Shown here piece by piece: positions 1-9,321 of a stretch of DNA of 64,000 bases (position 1 is its first letter; every line of letters begins with the position of its first letter). This stretch comes from CAYPZL01 sp964415045. Its GTDB lineage: Bacteria; Planctomycetota; Phycisphaerae; Sedimentisphaerales; Anaerobacaceae. A program made the translations under genes and the position numbers. A model generated the notes under the pieces. That model ran no database searches and was not told where the DNA came from. It was given only the letters and a program-made list of their open reading frames with translations. The stretch spans positions 1-64,000 of the forward strand of contig CAYPZL010000001.1 in NCBI GenBank assembly GCA_964415045.1, in the 5' to 3' direction.

Positions 1-475
1 CGTCCCCGGTCTTTGCCTGGTGTCGATTCAAAAAGTACCCGAAAACCGGATGAGCTGTTATGACGAATACGTGAGCTCCTCACGGCTTACATCGCCCTCC
101 AAATCAGGCCAGAAACAGCATTGTTATAGGACGGGTAGCCGGCAGCGTTTGAGGGCTGACTCTCTTCTTACTGTGTGAGGCGTCCGCTGTGCAACCACCC
201 CCGGTCGCCTTTCGCGCGATGCGGTGGAGGTCGCCGAACCAGGCTCCAGCAAGCGGTCACGAGACGCCGACAGGATGTCTTTTATTAGTATTTCTAATTA
301 CAAGTTTACATTTACTAATGGAAAAGACTGCGGGCAACAGGAAACGGAGAATTCCATAAATGTTTTAATAAAAAGACTTTGTATGTGAGCTTAGCGATGA
401 GGAGGGCAGAATTTCAAGGCCGTCGCGGAGGTGACGGTTGACTAAGAAGAGGCGATCTGCTAATATGGCGGGTCC
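1..475. other. Unassigned leader upstream of folC
   Basis: No convincing coding frame covers this stretch. Bases 1-270 are GC-rich with several short self-complementary pieces. Bases 270-390 turn strongly AT-rich, unlike the rest of the window, which suggests a regulatory or structured-RNA region. I compared it by eye with RNase P, tmRNA, SRP RNA and common riboswitch cores and recognised none. The strongest purine-rich ribosome-binding candidates near the folC start are weak. Confidence 0.4.
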
Positions 476-1909
476 ATGGCAAAAACAGTACGGAAAATCG
501 GAAAGAAACGCACAAGAAGGAGCTCTTCGAAGACCGCAACAGCCAGGACAAAGAAAGCCTTTAGAAACTACAACCAGGCCCTGGCTTACCTCTTTGATCG
601 AACGGACTACGAGCGCGAAGAGCACGTACGCTACAACGCCACGACGTTCAGTCTTGAGCGGATGGAGAAGCTTCTATCTCTTGTGGGTGACCCGCATACG
701 CAGATACGCACGGTGCACATTGCGGGGACCAAGGGCAAAGGTTCGACGGCCACCATGCTGGCTCGGATGCTCGAATCCAACGGGCTGCGCGTGGGGTTGT
801 ACACCTCTCCGCACTTGGTGCATCTGCACGAACGCATCGTGGTCAATTCGGAAATGATCAGCGAGAGCGAGGTTCTGGGCCTGTTGAACCGGCTCTACGC
901 CCCGGTGGAGAAGCTCGGCAAGACGGATCCGCCGACGTTCTTCGAGATCATGACGGCCATGGCGTTCATGCATTTTGCCGATCGCAAGATCGACATCGGG
1001 ATCATTGAGACGGGTCTGGGCGGCCGGCTCGACAGCACCAACGTGATTCATCCGGAAGTCGTAGGCATTACGAGCCTGAGCATCGATCACAAAATCCAGT
1101 TGGGCGAGACGCTTGACCGGATCGCCATGGAAAAGGCCGGCGTGCTTAAACGCGGCGTGCCGGCGGTAACGGTCCAGCAGGACCCCGTGGCCTTGAACGT
1201 GTTGAAATCCCAGGCGTTGGCGGTGAAAGCTCCTCTGAGCGTAACCGGGACGGATATTGACTTTTCCTACCGATTTGAAACCTCCCGCGAGCATGGCCCG
1301 CACACGCGGATCTGTCTGACGACCCCCACCAGCAAGTTCGAGCACCTCCGCGTGCCGCTGCACGGCAAGCACCAGGCGATCAACTGCGGTCTGGCCCTGG
1401 CTTTGCTGGATAAGCTCAAGTCGGCCGGCTATAAAATCGACGTAGAGAAATCTGCCGACGGCCTGCACAACGTAACGCTGGCCGGACGAATGGAGATGAT
1501 CTGCCACGATCCGCGCATCATGATCGACGGCGCCCATAACGCGGCAAGCATTCGAGCCCTGATTCACGCCATCGGACAGAACATCCCCTACGACTCGATG
1601 GTGGTCATCTTCGGCTGCAACAGCGACAAGGATGTGGTGGGCATGCTCACCGAGCTGCAATACGGCGCCGACAAGGTGATTTTCACGCGGAGCAGTTCGG
1701 CCAAGGCGGTCTCGCCGCAGGATCTGGCCGACATGTACACCGAGATTTGCGGCAAGATGTACCAGACTTCCAGCAGTCTGGGCGAGGCGCTTCAATTGGC
1801 GCGCAGCGCCGTCGGCCGAGAGGACCTGATCTGCATCACGGGCAGCTTCTACCTCATCGGTCAGGGCAAGATGCGATTCCAACCCAACCCCGCTCTGGCG
1901 GCCTCGTAA
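476..1909 (+). CDS. folC: Bifunctional folylpolyglutamate synthase/dihydrofolate synthase
   Basis: This cytoplasmic Mur-ligase-fold enzyme adds glutamate to dihydropteroate and to folates using ATP. The 477-residue product has the P-loop AGTKGKGSTATML (about residue 82), the FolC signature ETGLGGRLDSTNVI, the segment SIDHKIQLGETLDRIAMEKAG, and the C-terminal-domain motif IDGAHNAAS. Family members normally start close to the YNQALAYLF segment; here about 30 very basic residues (many Lys/Arg/Ser/Thr) precede it. No in-frame Met lies between, so I kept the first ATG, although its ribosome-binding site is weak. It stands alone, 211 bp ahead of the rhamnose cluster. Confidence 0.93.
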   Translation: MAKTVRKIGKKRTRRSSSKTATARTKKAFRNYNQALAYLFDRTDYEREEHVRYNATTFSLERMEKLLSLVGDPHTQIRTVHIAGTKGKGSTATMLARMLESNGLRVGLYTSPHLVHLHERIVVNSEMISESEVLGLLNRLYAPVEKLGKTDPPTFFEIMTAMAFMHFADRKIDIGIIETGLGGRLDSTNVIHPEVVGITSLSIDHKIQLGETLDRIAMEKAGVLKRGVPAVTVQQDPVALNVLKSQALAVKAPLSVTGTDIDFSYRFETSREHGPHTRICLTTPTSKFEHLRVPLHGKHQAINCGLALALLDKLKSAGYKIDVEKSADGLHNVTLAGRMEMICHDPRIMIDGAHNAASIRALIHAIGQNIPYDSMVVIFGCNSDKDVVGMLTELQYGADKVIFTRSSSAKAVSPQDLADMYTEICGKMYQTSSSLGEALQLARSAVGREDLICITGSFYLIGQGKMRFQPNPALAAS

Positions 1910-1937
1910 CAGGAGTCGCCGGCCGGGGACTTTTGGG

Positions 1938-1966
1938 TTGACGATCCACCGTCGGCCCCGTTTAAT
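1938..1966 (+). promoter_or_regulatory. Candidate sigma70-like promoter for rhaB
   Basis: TTGACG at 1938-1943 and TTTAAT at 1961-1966 are separated by exactly 17 bases, within the folC-rhaB intergenic region. The predicted leader is about 150 nt, long enough for a regulator site or RNA element. Called from the boxes alone. Confidence 0.4.
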
Positions 1967-2120
1967 CACTTCTTTACGCGTACGCTGTCAGGACGTGGCC
2001 CGTCACAGGCGACGCGCTTTCTGCGAATCCATGCAGAGGCGCCCCGGCCCGGCGAATCAGCGCACGCAGCCCCAAAAGGCGCTCTGGCTCGGAAAAGAAG
2101 GTTAGAATAAGGAGTCACCG

Positions 2121-3596
2121 ATGGCTGAAACCACCCATTATATCGCAGTGGACCTGGGGGCCGAGAGCGGCCGCGTGATGCTGGGTTCGATCGCTGACGG
2201 CAGGCTGAGTCTGGCCGAGACGCGTCGTTTCGGCAACGGGCCCGTTGAGGAGAAGGGATCGCTTCGCTGGGACTTCGAGAGGCTGCTGTCTGAGATCAAG
2301 GCCGGCATCGGCCAGGCGGTGGAGGCCGCCGGGGGCCAGGTTCAGGGCATCGGGGTCGATAGCTGGGGCGTTGACTTCGGCTTGATCGGCGCCGATGGGC
2401 AACTCCTTGAGAAACCCTACCACTACCGTGACAGCCGGACCGACGGCATGATGGAAAAGGCGTTCGAGATCATGCCCAAGCGGCAGCTCTACGAGCACAC
2501 GGGCATTCAGTTCATGCAGCTTAATTCGCTCTACCAGCTTCTGGCCATGCGGCTGGCGAATTCGGAGGTGTTGGCTCAGACCAAACGGTTGATCTTCATG
2601 GCCGATCTGTTCGCGTACTTCCTCTGCGGCAAAGCCTTCGGCGAGTACACGCTGGCCAGCACGTCCCAGATGATGGATATGAAGACGGGCCGGTGGTCCG
2701 AGGCGATCTTTGAGAAGCTGTCCCTGCCGCTGGAGATCATGCCGGAGGTGGTGATGCCCGGAACCGTGGTGGGGGAGTTGACGGATGAAGTGGCGGCCGA
2801 GATCGGTTGTGCGAAGATTCCCGTGATCGCCGTGGGCTCGCACGACACGGCCTCGGCGGTCCTCGGCGTGCCGGCCGGCGAGGGCAACTGGGCCTATCTG
2901 TCGTCGGGGACCTGGAGCCTGATGGGCGTCGAACTGCCCCGGGCCGTCGTCAACGACAAGACCTTCGGATACGAGTTTACCAACGAGGGGGGCGTGGAGA
3001 ATACCATTCGCCTGCTGAAGAATATCATGGGGCTCTGGCTCGTGCAGGAGTGCAAGCGGCAGTGGCAGCGGGACGGGCAAGACCTTTCCTACGACGACCT
3101 GACGCGGATGGCCTCGGAGGCCGAGCCCTTCTTCGCCCACGTCGATTGCGACTGCAGCGACTTTCTGGCTCCGGGAGACATGCCGGCCCGCATCAACAAG
3201 CACCTCTCCGACACGGGGCAGACGCCCACGGACGACAAAGGCCAGATGGTCCGGCTGGTTCTGGAGAGTCTGGCCCTGAAGTACCGTTCGGTGCTCGACG
3301 CGATCGAGGATGCAACGGGCCAGGCCATCGACGTGCTGCACGTGGTGGGCGGCGGCATCAAGAACGAGCTGCTCTGCCAGTTCACCGCCGATGCGACCGG
3401 CAAGAAGGTTATCACAGGCCCCATCGAGGCTACAGCCAGCGGCAACATCCTGATGCAGGCCAAAGCCGCGGGCCAGATCGAATCCCTGGCTGAAGCCCGC
3501 CAGATCGTGCGCAACTCGTTCGAACTGAAGGAATACCAGCCGCAGAATCCGGACCTCTGGAAAAAGCGCTACGAAGAACACATCGGCAAGAAGTGA
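2121..3596 (+). CDS. rhaB: Rhamnulokinase
   Basis: This FGGY-family sugar kinase phosphorylates L-rhamnulose to L-rhamnulose-1-phosphate with ATP, the second step of L-rhamnose catabolism. The 491-residue product begins with the ATPase-fold phosphate-1 motif DLGAESGRVM that is characteristic of RhaB. It continues with GVDSWGVDFGLI, HDTASAVLGVP and SSGTWSLMGVE, and has the adenosine motif HVVGGGIKNELLCQ near the C terminus. Length matches the family (about 480-490). An AAGGAG-like site precedes the ATG. Co-location with rhaA and a rhaEW-type gene supports rhamnulokinase over other FGGY kinases. Confidence 0.95.
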   Translation: MAETTHYIAVDLGAESGRVMLGSIADGRLSLAETRRFGNGPVEEKGSLRWDFERLLSEIKAGIGQAVEAAGGQVQGIGVDSWGVDFGLIGADGQLLEKPYHYRDSRTDGMMEKAFEIMPKRQLYEHTGIQFMQLNSLYQLLAMRLANSEVLAQTKRLIFMADLFAYFLCGKAFGEYTLASTSQMMDMKTGRWSEAIFEKLSLPLEIMPEVVMPGTVVGELTDEVAAEIGCAKIPVIAVGSHDTASAVLGVPAGEGNWAYLSSGTWSLMGVELPRAVVNDKTFGYEFTNEGGVENTIRLLKNIMGLWLVQECKRQWQRDGQDLSYDDLTRMASEAEPFFAHVDCDCSDFLAPGDMPARINKHLSDTGQTPTDDKGQMVRLVLESLALKYRSVLDAIEDATGQAIDVLHVVGGGIKNELLCQFTADATGKKVITGPIEATASGNILMQAKAAGQIESLAEARQIVRNSFELKEYQPQNPDLWKKRYEEHIGKK

Positions 3597-3668
3597 TCGC
3601 GCGCTGTGACACGCAGCGATTCGTGTCGACGCTCATGGTCACCCTGCAAGAACAAGGAGCAGATCATT

Positions 3669-4994
3669 TTGACGGAACAGCTTGAACGGCAGTTGGACAG
3701 TTTTGATGCGGTCGAGCGAGAGCGGGCGCTGGTGGAGTTGTGCGGGAAAGTAGAAGCAGGGGAAATCTCGCTGCCGGAGCCGGGGCGATTTGTGAACCTG
3801 CATTGCCACACGTTTTTTTCCTATAACAGCTATGGCTATTCCCCGACGAAATTCGCCTGGCTGGCGCGCAAGGCGGGCCTGGCGGTCGTGGGAACGGTGG
3901 ATTTTGACGTGCTCGACGCCCTCGACGAGTTCCGCCGGGCGTGCAGGCTGCTGGGTCTGAAAGGCTGCTCCGGTTTGGAGACACGGGTGTACGTCCCGGA
4001 ATTCTCCACGCGGGTGATCAACTCGCCCGGTGAGCCCGGCATCTCCTATCACATGGGCGTCGGATTCCCGGGCTCGGAGGTTCCCGAACCGCAGAGAGAG
4101 TTCCTGGCGGGCCTGAAGGAGACCGCCCAGAAGCGAAACCGCGATCTGATGGGCCGGGTCAACGAATACCTCGATCCCGTCCGGCTCGACTACGAGCGCG
4201 ACGTTCAGACGCTCACCCCCGCCGGCAACGCCACCGAGCGGCACATGTGCGTGGCCTACGCCCGCAAGGCCCGGGAGCTTTTCGGCGACGCCGGGGAACT
4301 GGCGCAGTTCTGGTCGGAGAAGCTCGGCACCGACGCCGGGACTCTCGGCCTGCCCGAGGGACGCGATCTGCTCAATACCATTCGAGCCAAAACCATGAAA
4401 CGCGGTGGAGTCGGCTACGTCCGGCCCGACGAAGGCTCGTTTCCGCAGATGGCCGATACCAACCGCTTCATCCTGGCCGCCGGCGGCATGCCCGTCCACA
4501 CGTGGCTCGACGGCACCAGCGACGGCGAGCAGGCCATCGAAGAGCTCCTGGATGTGGCCATGAGTACGGGCGCGGTCGCCCTCAACGTCATTCCCGACCG
4601 CAACTACACGCCGGGACATCAGGACCAGAAGGTCCGCAACCTCTACCAGGTCGTGGAGATCGCCCAGAAGCGGCATCTCGTCGTGGTCGGGGGGACCGAG
4701 ATGAACAGCCCGGGCCAGAAGTTCGTGGACGACTTCAACACCGAAGAGCTGGCGCCTCTGCTGCCCGTGTTCCTCAGGGGCGCGCATATCGTATACGCCC
4801 ATTCGGTGATGCAACGACAGTGCGGCCTCGGATACACCAGCGAATGGGCGGACAAGAACTTCGGGACCGCCGAGCGAAAGAACGCGTTCTTCGAACGAGT
4901 CGGCGTCGCGCTTCAGCCGGAGCGGGAAGACAACCTGGCCCAGCTCGGCGACGGCGTCGCGCCTGATGACGTTCTCAAAACAATAGAGTCATGA
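3669..4994 (+). CDS. PHP-like putative metal-dependent hydrolase of the rhamnose cluster
   Basis: I chose the TTG at 3669 because AAGGAG lies 9 bases upstream (3654-3659); the more upstream GTG at 3606 has no such site. The 441-residue protein has a PHP-type opening, NLHCHTFFSYN, then VGTVDFDVLDALDEF, GLETRVYV, a mid-protein MPVHTWLDG, and IVYAHSV near the C terminus. The second PHP motif, usually TDHD, reads VDFD, so metal ligation may differ from canonical PHP phosphoesterases. Its place between rhaB and a dehydrogenase suggests a role in deoxysugar or sugar-phosphate handling; that role is inferred from position only. No transmembrane segment or signal peptide is visible. Confidence 0.6.
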   Translation: MTEQLERQLDSFDAVERERALVELCGKVEAGEISLPEPGRFVNLHCHTFFSYNSYGYSPTKFAWLARKAGLAVVGTVDFDVLDALDEFRRACRLLGLKGCSGLETRVYVPEFSTRVINSPGEPGISYHMGVGFPGSEVPEPQREFLAGLKETAQKRNRDLMGRVNEYLDPVRLDYERDVQTLTPAGNATERHMCVAYARKARELFGDAGELAQFWSEKLGTDAGTLGLPEGRDLLNTIRAKTMKRGGVGYVRPDEGSFPQMADTNRFILAAGGMPVHTWLDGTSDGEQAIEELLDVAMSTGAVALNVIPDRNYTPGHQDQKVRNLYQVVEIAQKRHLVVVGGTEMNSPGQKFVDDFNTEELAPLLPVFLRGAHIVYAHSVMQRQCGLGYTSEWADKNFGTAERKNAFFERVGVALQPEREDNLAQLGDGVAPDDVLKTIES

Positions 4995-5042
4995 TCGCCG
5001 CAGGACGATCTTGCCATCTTCCCTTAGAGGTGTGGACGATAC

Positions 5043-6716
5043 ATGAGTAACCGCATTCCGGAAAAACAACGTGCCGTTCAATTGGTCGGACCGGACCAGC
5101 TTGTGCTGAACAAGACAAAGGAAGTCTTTCGGCCGGGCCCGCATCAGATCCTCGCGCGCATCGAGGTGGTCGGGCTCTGTTTCTCCGACCTGAAGCTGCT
5201 CAAGCAGTTCACGGGCCACGTGCGCAAGAGCGAGGTCGTGGACGGCATTGACCTCGACGTTCTCAAAGAGATACCCAGCTACGTGCCCGGCAAGGCGCCT
5301 ACTGTGCCGGGACACGAAACCGTGGTGCGCATCGTGGAGGTCGGCCTCGGCGTCACGAAGCACAAGCCCGGCGAGCGCTACCTGGTGCAGACGGACTATC
5401 GCTGGCTCCATACCACCAGCTCCAACGCCGCTTTCGGCTACAACTTCGAGGGCGCGCTGCAGGAGTACGTGTTGATGGACGAGCGGGTCATCACCGCCCC
5501 TGACGGCGAGTCCATGCTCATCCCGGCCGCCGAAGAGCTGTCGGGCTCGGCGGTGGCGCTGGCCGAACCGTGGGCCTGCGTCGAGGACGCGTACGTCTCG
5601 CAAGAGCGAACCACGATCGAGCCGGCCGGCCGTATGCTCGTCGTCAATGACGCGGGCGTCTCGGACGCGGCCCTGGCCAACCTGTTCGCTCGCTGCGGAC
5701 GCCCCGCGGCGATCTATCCCGAGACCATCGAGATCGACAGACTCAGCGGAAAGGCGATTCCCCAGATCGACGTCGATCACATCGCGAAGCTGCCCGATGA
5801 AGGCTTCGACGACATCGTTTATTTCGGCTCGAACGCCGACGCGATCGAGAGTCTGTTTGCGAAGATGACGCCACGCGGGCTGCTGAACGTCGTTCTGGGC
5901 GGCGGCAAGCTGGGCCGAGACGTCACGGTCCCGGTCGGGCGGACACACTATGGCGGCATCCGCATCATCGGCACCACGGGCGCCGAGCCGGCCGATTCCA
6001 TGCAGATCATCCCCCAAACCGGCGAGATTCGCCCCGGAGACAAAATCAACGTGGTTGGGGCAGGCGGTCCCATGGGAATGATGCACGTCATACGCAATCT
6101 TTGCCAGGGGGTGGAAGGCGTGAGCGTCTTCGCCGGCGACGTGGACGACAATCGCCTGACGACGCTGTCGAAGGTCGCCGAGCCGGTGGCGCGGCAAAAC
6201 GGCGTGGCGTATCGCCCCTACAACGCCCGGACCGGGCAAATCGACGAGGCGTTCGATTACAGCGCGATCATGGCGCCGGTGCCGCAGCTCGTGGCCGGGG
6301 CGGTCAAACAGGCGGCGCCGAACGGAATCGTCAACATCTTCGCCGGCATTCCCGCCAACGTCACCGGCGAGATTGATCTCGACACCTATATCGAGAAACA
6401 ACTCTATTTCGTAGCGACGAGCGGTTCGACGCTCGACGACATGAAACGAATGCTGGAGAAAGTCGAGACGGGCCGGCTCGATACGAATCTGAGCGTGGCC
6501 GCGGTTTCCGGTTTGGAAGGCGCCGTCGCGGGCATTCGCGCCGTGGAGAACCGGCTCATCGCCGGCAAGATCGTGGTCTATCCGGCCTGCAAAGGACTGG
6601 AGCTGGTCCGGCTCGAAGAGCTTCAGGAGAAGCTTCCGGCGGTGGCCGCCTGCCTCAAAGACGGCCTGTGGACCGCCGAGGCCGAACGAAAGCTCATCGA
6701 AACCTGTTCTCAGTAA
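5043..6716 (+). CDS. Zinc-type medium-chain alcohol dehydrogenase with two Rossmann-like domains
   Basis: This is an NAD(P)-dependent sugar or alcohol dehydrogenase of the MDR superfamily, probably cytoplasmic. The 557 residues far exceed the usual 340-380. The N-terminal GroES-like half carries likely catalytic-zinc ligands Cys46 (GLCFSD), His91-Glu92 (PGHET) and Glu175 (LAEPWACV). The structural-zinc four-Cys loop is missing, as in sorbose-1-phosphate-reductase-like enzymes. A first nucleotide-fold-like region (about 197-312) lacks a glycine-rich loop. A second region (about 332-480) has the canonical GAGGPMG at 339-345. It sits between the PHP gene and the GH172 gene, so a rhamnose-linked substrate is likely but unproven. 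Confidence 0.75.
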   Translation: MSNRIPEKQRAVQLVGPDQLVLNKTKEVFRPGPHQILARIEVVGLCFSDLKLLKQFTGHVRKSEVVDGIDLDVLKEIPSYVPGKAPTVPGHETVVRIVEVGLGVTKHKPGERYLVQTDYRWLHTTSSNAAFGYNFEGALQEYVLMDERVITAPDGESMLIPAAEELSGSAVALAEPWACVEDAYVSQERTTIEPAGRMLVVNDAGVSDAALANLFARCGRPAAIYPETIEIDRLSGKAIPQIDVDHIAKLPDEGFDDIVYFGSNADAIESLFAKMTPRGLLNVVLGGGKLGRDVTVPVGRTHYGGIRIIGTTGAEPADSMQIIPQTGEIRPGDKINVVGAGGPMGMMHVIRNLCQGVEGVSVFAGDVDDNRLTTLSKVAEPVARQNGVAYRPYNARTGQIDEAFDYSAIMAPVPQLVAGAVKQAAPNGIVNIFAGIPANVTGEIDLDTYIEKQLYFVATSGSTLDDMKRMLEKVETGRLDTNLSVAAVSGLEGAVAGIRAVENRLIAGKIVVYPACKGLELVRLEELQEKLPAVAACLKDGLWTAEAERKLIETCSQ

Positions 6717-6775
6717 GAACGACACGTGGCAGACAACAGCAAACGGCTCCTCGTTATCATGGAAAGGGGAAGAAG

Positions 6776-7975
6776 ATGAAACGAAGCACCACGCATTCAT
6801 CATATCGATCTCGTTGTCATTTTGGCCTTCGGCTGCCCATCCTGCTGGCGGCCGTTTCTTTTCTCGTCTGCCCGGGCGCCGCCGATCTGATGGCCGGGGA
6901 TTGGGACTTCGACGGGTTGAACATGAACCTGGGCACGCTGCCCCGGCTTTCGTACGCCAAGACGCGTTCGATCAGCCCGGAGAACTTCACGGGGGAGAAG
7001 GGCAAGGCGGGGATGGCCACCGAAGGAACGGGAGCACGAGCCGCCCGCGAACTGGGTCAGGGTTGGAAGGTCTCGCCCTCGGTGCGGATTCAGCCCGGTC
7101 AGACCTTCGTCATGGCCGACATCAAGGCCGCCGGCGCCATTCAACACATCTGGATGACGCCGACGGGTAACAACCGTCTGAACATCTTCCGCATCTACTG
7201 GGACGGAGAGGAGCAACCCTCGGTGGAGTGTCCGGCCGGCGATTTCTTCGCCTGTGGCATGGGCCAGTACACCCAGGTGACGTCCCTGGCGGTCTGCGTC
7301 AATCCCAAGAGCGGCTTCAACTGCTATTGGATGATGCCGTTCCGCAAGGGCTGCAAGATCACCATGACCAACATGGACGAACGAGCCATGGTCCTGTACT
7401 ACCAGATCGATTACACGCTGACCCACGTCCCCGAGGACATGGCCTATTTCCACGCCCAGTTTCGCCGGGTCAATCCCTTGCCCTACAAGGACGTTTACAC
7501 CATCGTCGACGGCATCAAGGGACAGGGCCATTACGTCGGGACGTACATGACCTGGGGCTCGAACAGTCCCGGCTGGTGGGGCGAGGGCGAGATCAAGTTC
7601 TTCATGGACGGGGATAAGGAATTCCCCACCGTCTGCGGCACCGGTACGGAGGATTACTTCTGCGGCTCGTACGGCTTCGTCAAACCCCAGGGCAAGGGCT
7701 ACCAGGAGTTTTGCACCCCGTACGTCGGCATGCCGCAGGTCATCCCGTCGGAGAAACAGCCGCGTTTCGGCCTCTACCGCTGGCACATCATGGACCCCGT
7801 CCGCTTCGAGAAGGACCTGAAAGTAACCATGCAGGCGCTGGGCTGGCAGAGCGAGGGACGCTACCTGCCGCTCAAGGACGACCTGTCGTCGGTGGCGTAC
7901 TGGTATCAGAAGGAGCCGCACGCTCCCTTCCCCGAACTGCCTGGCAAAGACGATTTGTTGATTCGCCCGAAGTGA
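6776..7975 (+). CDS. Secreted GH172/DUF2961 family protein
   Basis: Members of GH172 (formerly DUF2961) include difructose dianhydride I synthase/hydrolase and alpha-D-arabino- or fructofuranosidases; the substrate here is unknown. The ATG at 6776 follows GGAAAGGGGAAG and begins a basic, then hydrophobic signal peptide ([18 protein letters not shown]). The 399-residue product has the family-typical segments [35 protein letters not shown] and [14 protein letters not shown]. Position inside the rhamnose cluster suggests it trims a polysaccharide outside the cytoplasm and supplies deoxysugar-containing products to the downstream transporter and isomerase. Confidence 0.85.
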   Translation: MKRSTTHSSYRSRCHFGLRLPILLAAVSFLVCPGAADLMAGDWDFDGLNMNLGTLPRLSYAKTRSISPENFTGEKGKAGMATEGTGARAARELGQGWKVSPSVRIQPGQTFVMADIKAAGAIQHIWMTPTGNNRLNIFRIYWDGEEQPSVECPAGDFFACGMGQYTQVTSLAVCVNPKSGFNCYWMMPFRKGCKITMTNMDERAMVLYYQIDYTLTHVPEDMAYFHAQFRRVNPLPYKDVYTIVDGIKGQGHYVGTYMTWGSNSPGWWGEGEIKFFMDGDKEFPTVCGTGTEDYFCGSYGFVKPQGKGYQEFCTPYVGMPQVIPSEKQPRFGLYRWHIMDPVRFEKDLKVTMQALGWQSEGRYLPLKDDLSSVAYWYQKEPHAPFPELPGKDDLLIRPK

Positions 7976-8019
7976 CAGCACGCGAGGCTGCCGCAACGTC
8001 TTTAGTGAAAAGGGATACC

Positions 8020-9282
8020 ATGGCTGACACACAGAAGATCGAACAGGCATACGAATTGGCCCGTGAGCGATACGCCGAGTTGGGTGTCGATACGGAAAAG
8101 GCGATCGAGCAATTAGCCCGGATCGCCATCTCGCTGCACTGCTGGCAGGGAGACGACGTGGGAGGCTTTGAAGGCGACACGCAGCTCAGTGGCGGCATCA
8201 TGGCCACCGGCGCTTATCCGGGCAAGGCCCGCACGGCCGACGAGCTGCGGACCGATTTCGAAAAGGCGGTAAGCCTGATTCCGGGTAAGCACCGCATGAA
8301 CCTCCACGCGATGTATGCCGAGGCCAAGGGCAAAGCCGACCGCAACGAACTCGAGCCCGAGCATTTCGCCGCCTGGGTGCAATGGGCCAAGGCCAACGGC
8401 CTGGGAATGGACTTCAACGGGACGTATTTCTCGCACCCGAAGGCCGACAGCGGCTTTACGCTGTCCAGTGCCGACGAGGGCATCCGGAAGTTCTGGGTCG
8501 AGCACGGCATCGTCTGTCGGAAGATCGGCGCCTACATGGGCCGGGAGCTCGGCACCGCCTGCGTGACCAACACCTGGATCCCGGACGGTTACAAAGACGT
8601 CCCCGCCGACCGCAAGGGGCCGCGCGAGCGACTGCGAAAATCGCTCGACGAAATCCTCGCCCAGCCGATGAATAAAGAACACCTGCTCGACGCGGTCGAG
8701 GGCAAGCTCTTCGGTCTCGGTTCGGAGAGCTACGTCGTCGGGTCGCACGAGTTTTATCTGAGCTACGCGCTGGCGAACAAGACGCTGCTCTGCCTGGACA
8801 CGGGCCATTTTCATCCGACGGAGGTCGTCTCGGACAAGATCTCGGCGGTGATGACGTTCCTCGACGAGATTCTGCTGCACGTCAGCCGGGGCGTGCGCTG
8901 GGACAGCGACCACGTATTGATCCTTTCCGACGAGCTCCAGGCGCTGGCCAAGGAGTTGGTCCGCGGCGACTACCTCCCCCGCGTGCACATCGGCCTGGAC
9001 TTCTTCGACGCCAGCATCAACCGGATCGCCGCCTGGGTCACGGGCACGCGCTGCATGATCAAGGCCCTGCTGATCGCGCTGCTGGAGCCGGTGGAGACGT
9101 TGCAGCAGATGGAAGCCGAGGGCGATTTCACCTCGCGACTGGCCCTGCTGGAGGAATTGAAAACGCTGCCTTCAGGCGCGGTTTGGGATTACTATTGCAT
9201 GAAATCGGAGGTCCCGGTCGGTCCGGCGTGGCTGGCCGAGGTCAAGACCTACGAGAACGACGTGCTGAGCAAACGTGCATAA
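8020..9282 (+). CDS. rhaA: L-rhamnose isomerase
   Basis: This enzyme interconverts L-rhamnose and L-rhamnulose using divalent metal; it acts in the cytoplasm as the first catabolic step. The 420-residue product has the RhaA hallmarks [59 protein letters not shown] and [20 protein letters not shown], which contain the metal and substrate residues. Length fits the family (about 418-420). The ATG at 8020 lies 44 bp after the GH172 stop; an open frame continues upstream but overlaps that gene and lacks homology. It is probably co-transcribed with its neighbours. Confidence 0.97.
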   Translation: MADTQKIEQAYELARERYAELGVDTEKAIEQLARIAISLHCWQGDDVGGFEGDTQLSGGIMATGAYPGKARTADELRTDFEKAVSLIPGKHRMNLHAMYAEAKGKADRNELEPEHFAAWVQWAKANGLGMDFNGTYFSHPKADSGFTLSSADEGIRKFWVEHGIVCRKIGAYMGRELGTACVTNTWIPDGYKDVPADRKGPRERLRKSLDEILAQPMNKEHLLDAVEGKLFGLGSESYVVGSHEFYLSYALANKTLLCLDTGHFHPTEVVSDKISAVMTFLDEILLHVSRGVRWDSDHVLILSDELQALAKELVRGDYLPRVHIGLDFFDASINRIAAWVTGTRCMIKALLIALLEPVETLQQMEAEGDFTSRLALLEELKTLPSGAVWDYYCMKSEVPVGPAWLAEVKTYENDVLSKRA

Positions 9283-9321
9283 AACGCTTACGGATTGTGC
9301 TCACCAGTAAGGAAAGACCGC

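Noticed and set aside
674..1969. Long minus-strand open frame opposite folC (431 codons)
   Set aside because: It mirrors a clear folC gene; high GC gives long open antisense frames. No recognisable protein motif.
2115..3581. Long minus-strand open frame opposite rhaB (488 codons)
   Set aside because: Exact shadow of rhaB, rich in His, Arg and Leu as expected from antisense of GC-rich coding DNA; no domain.
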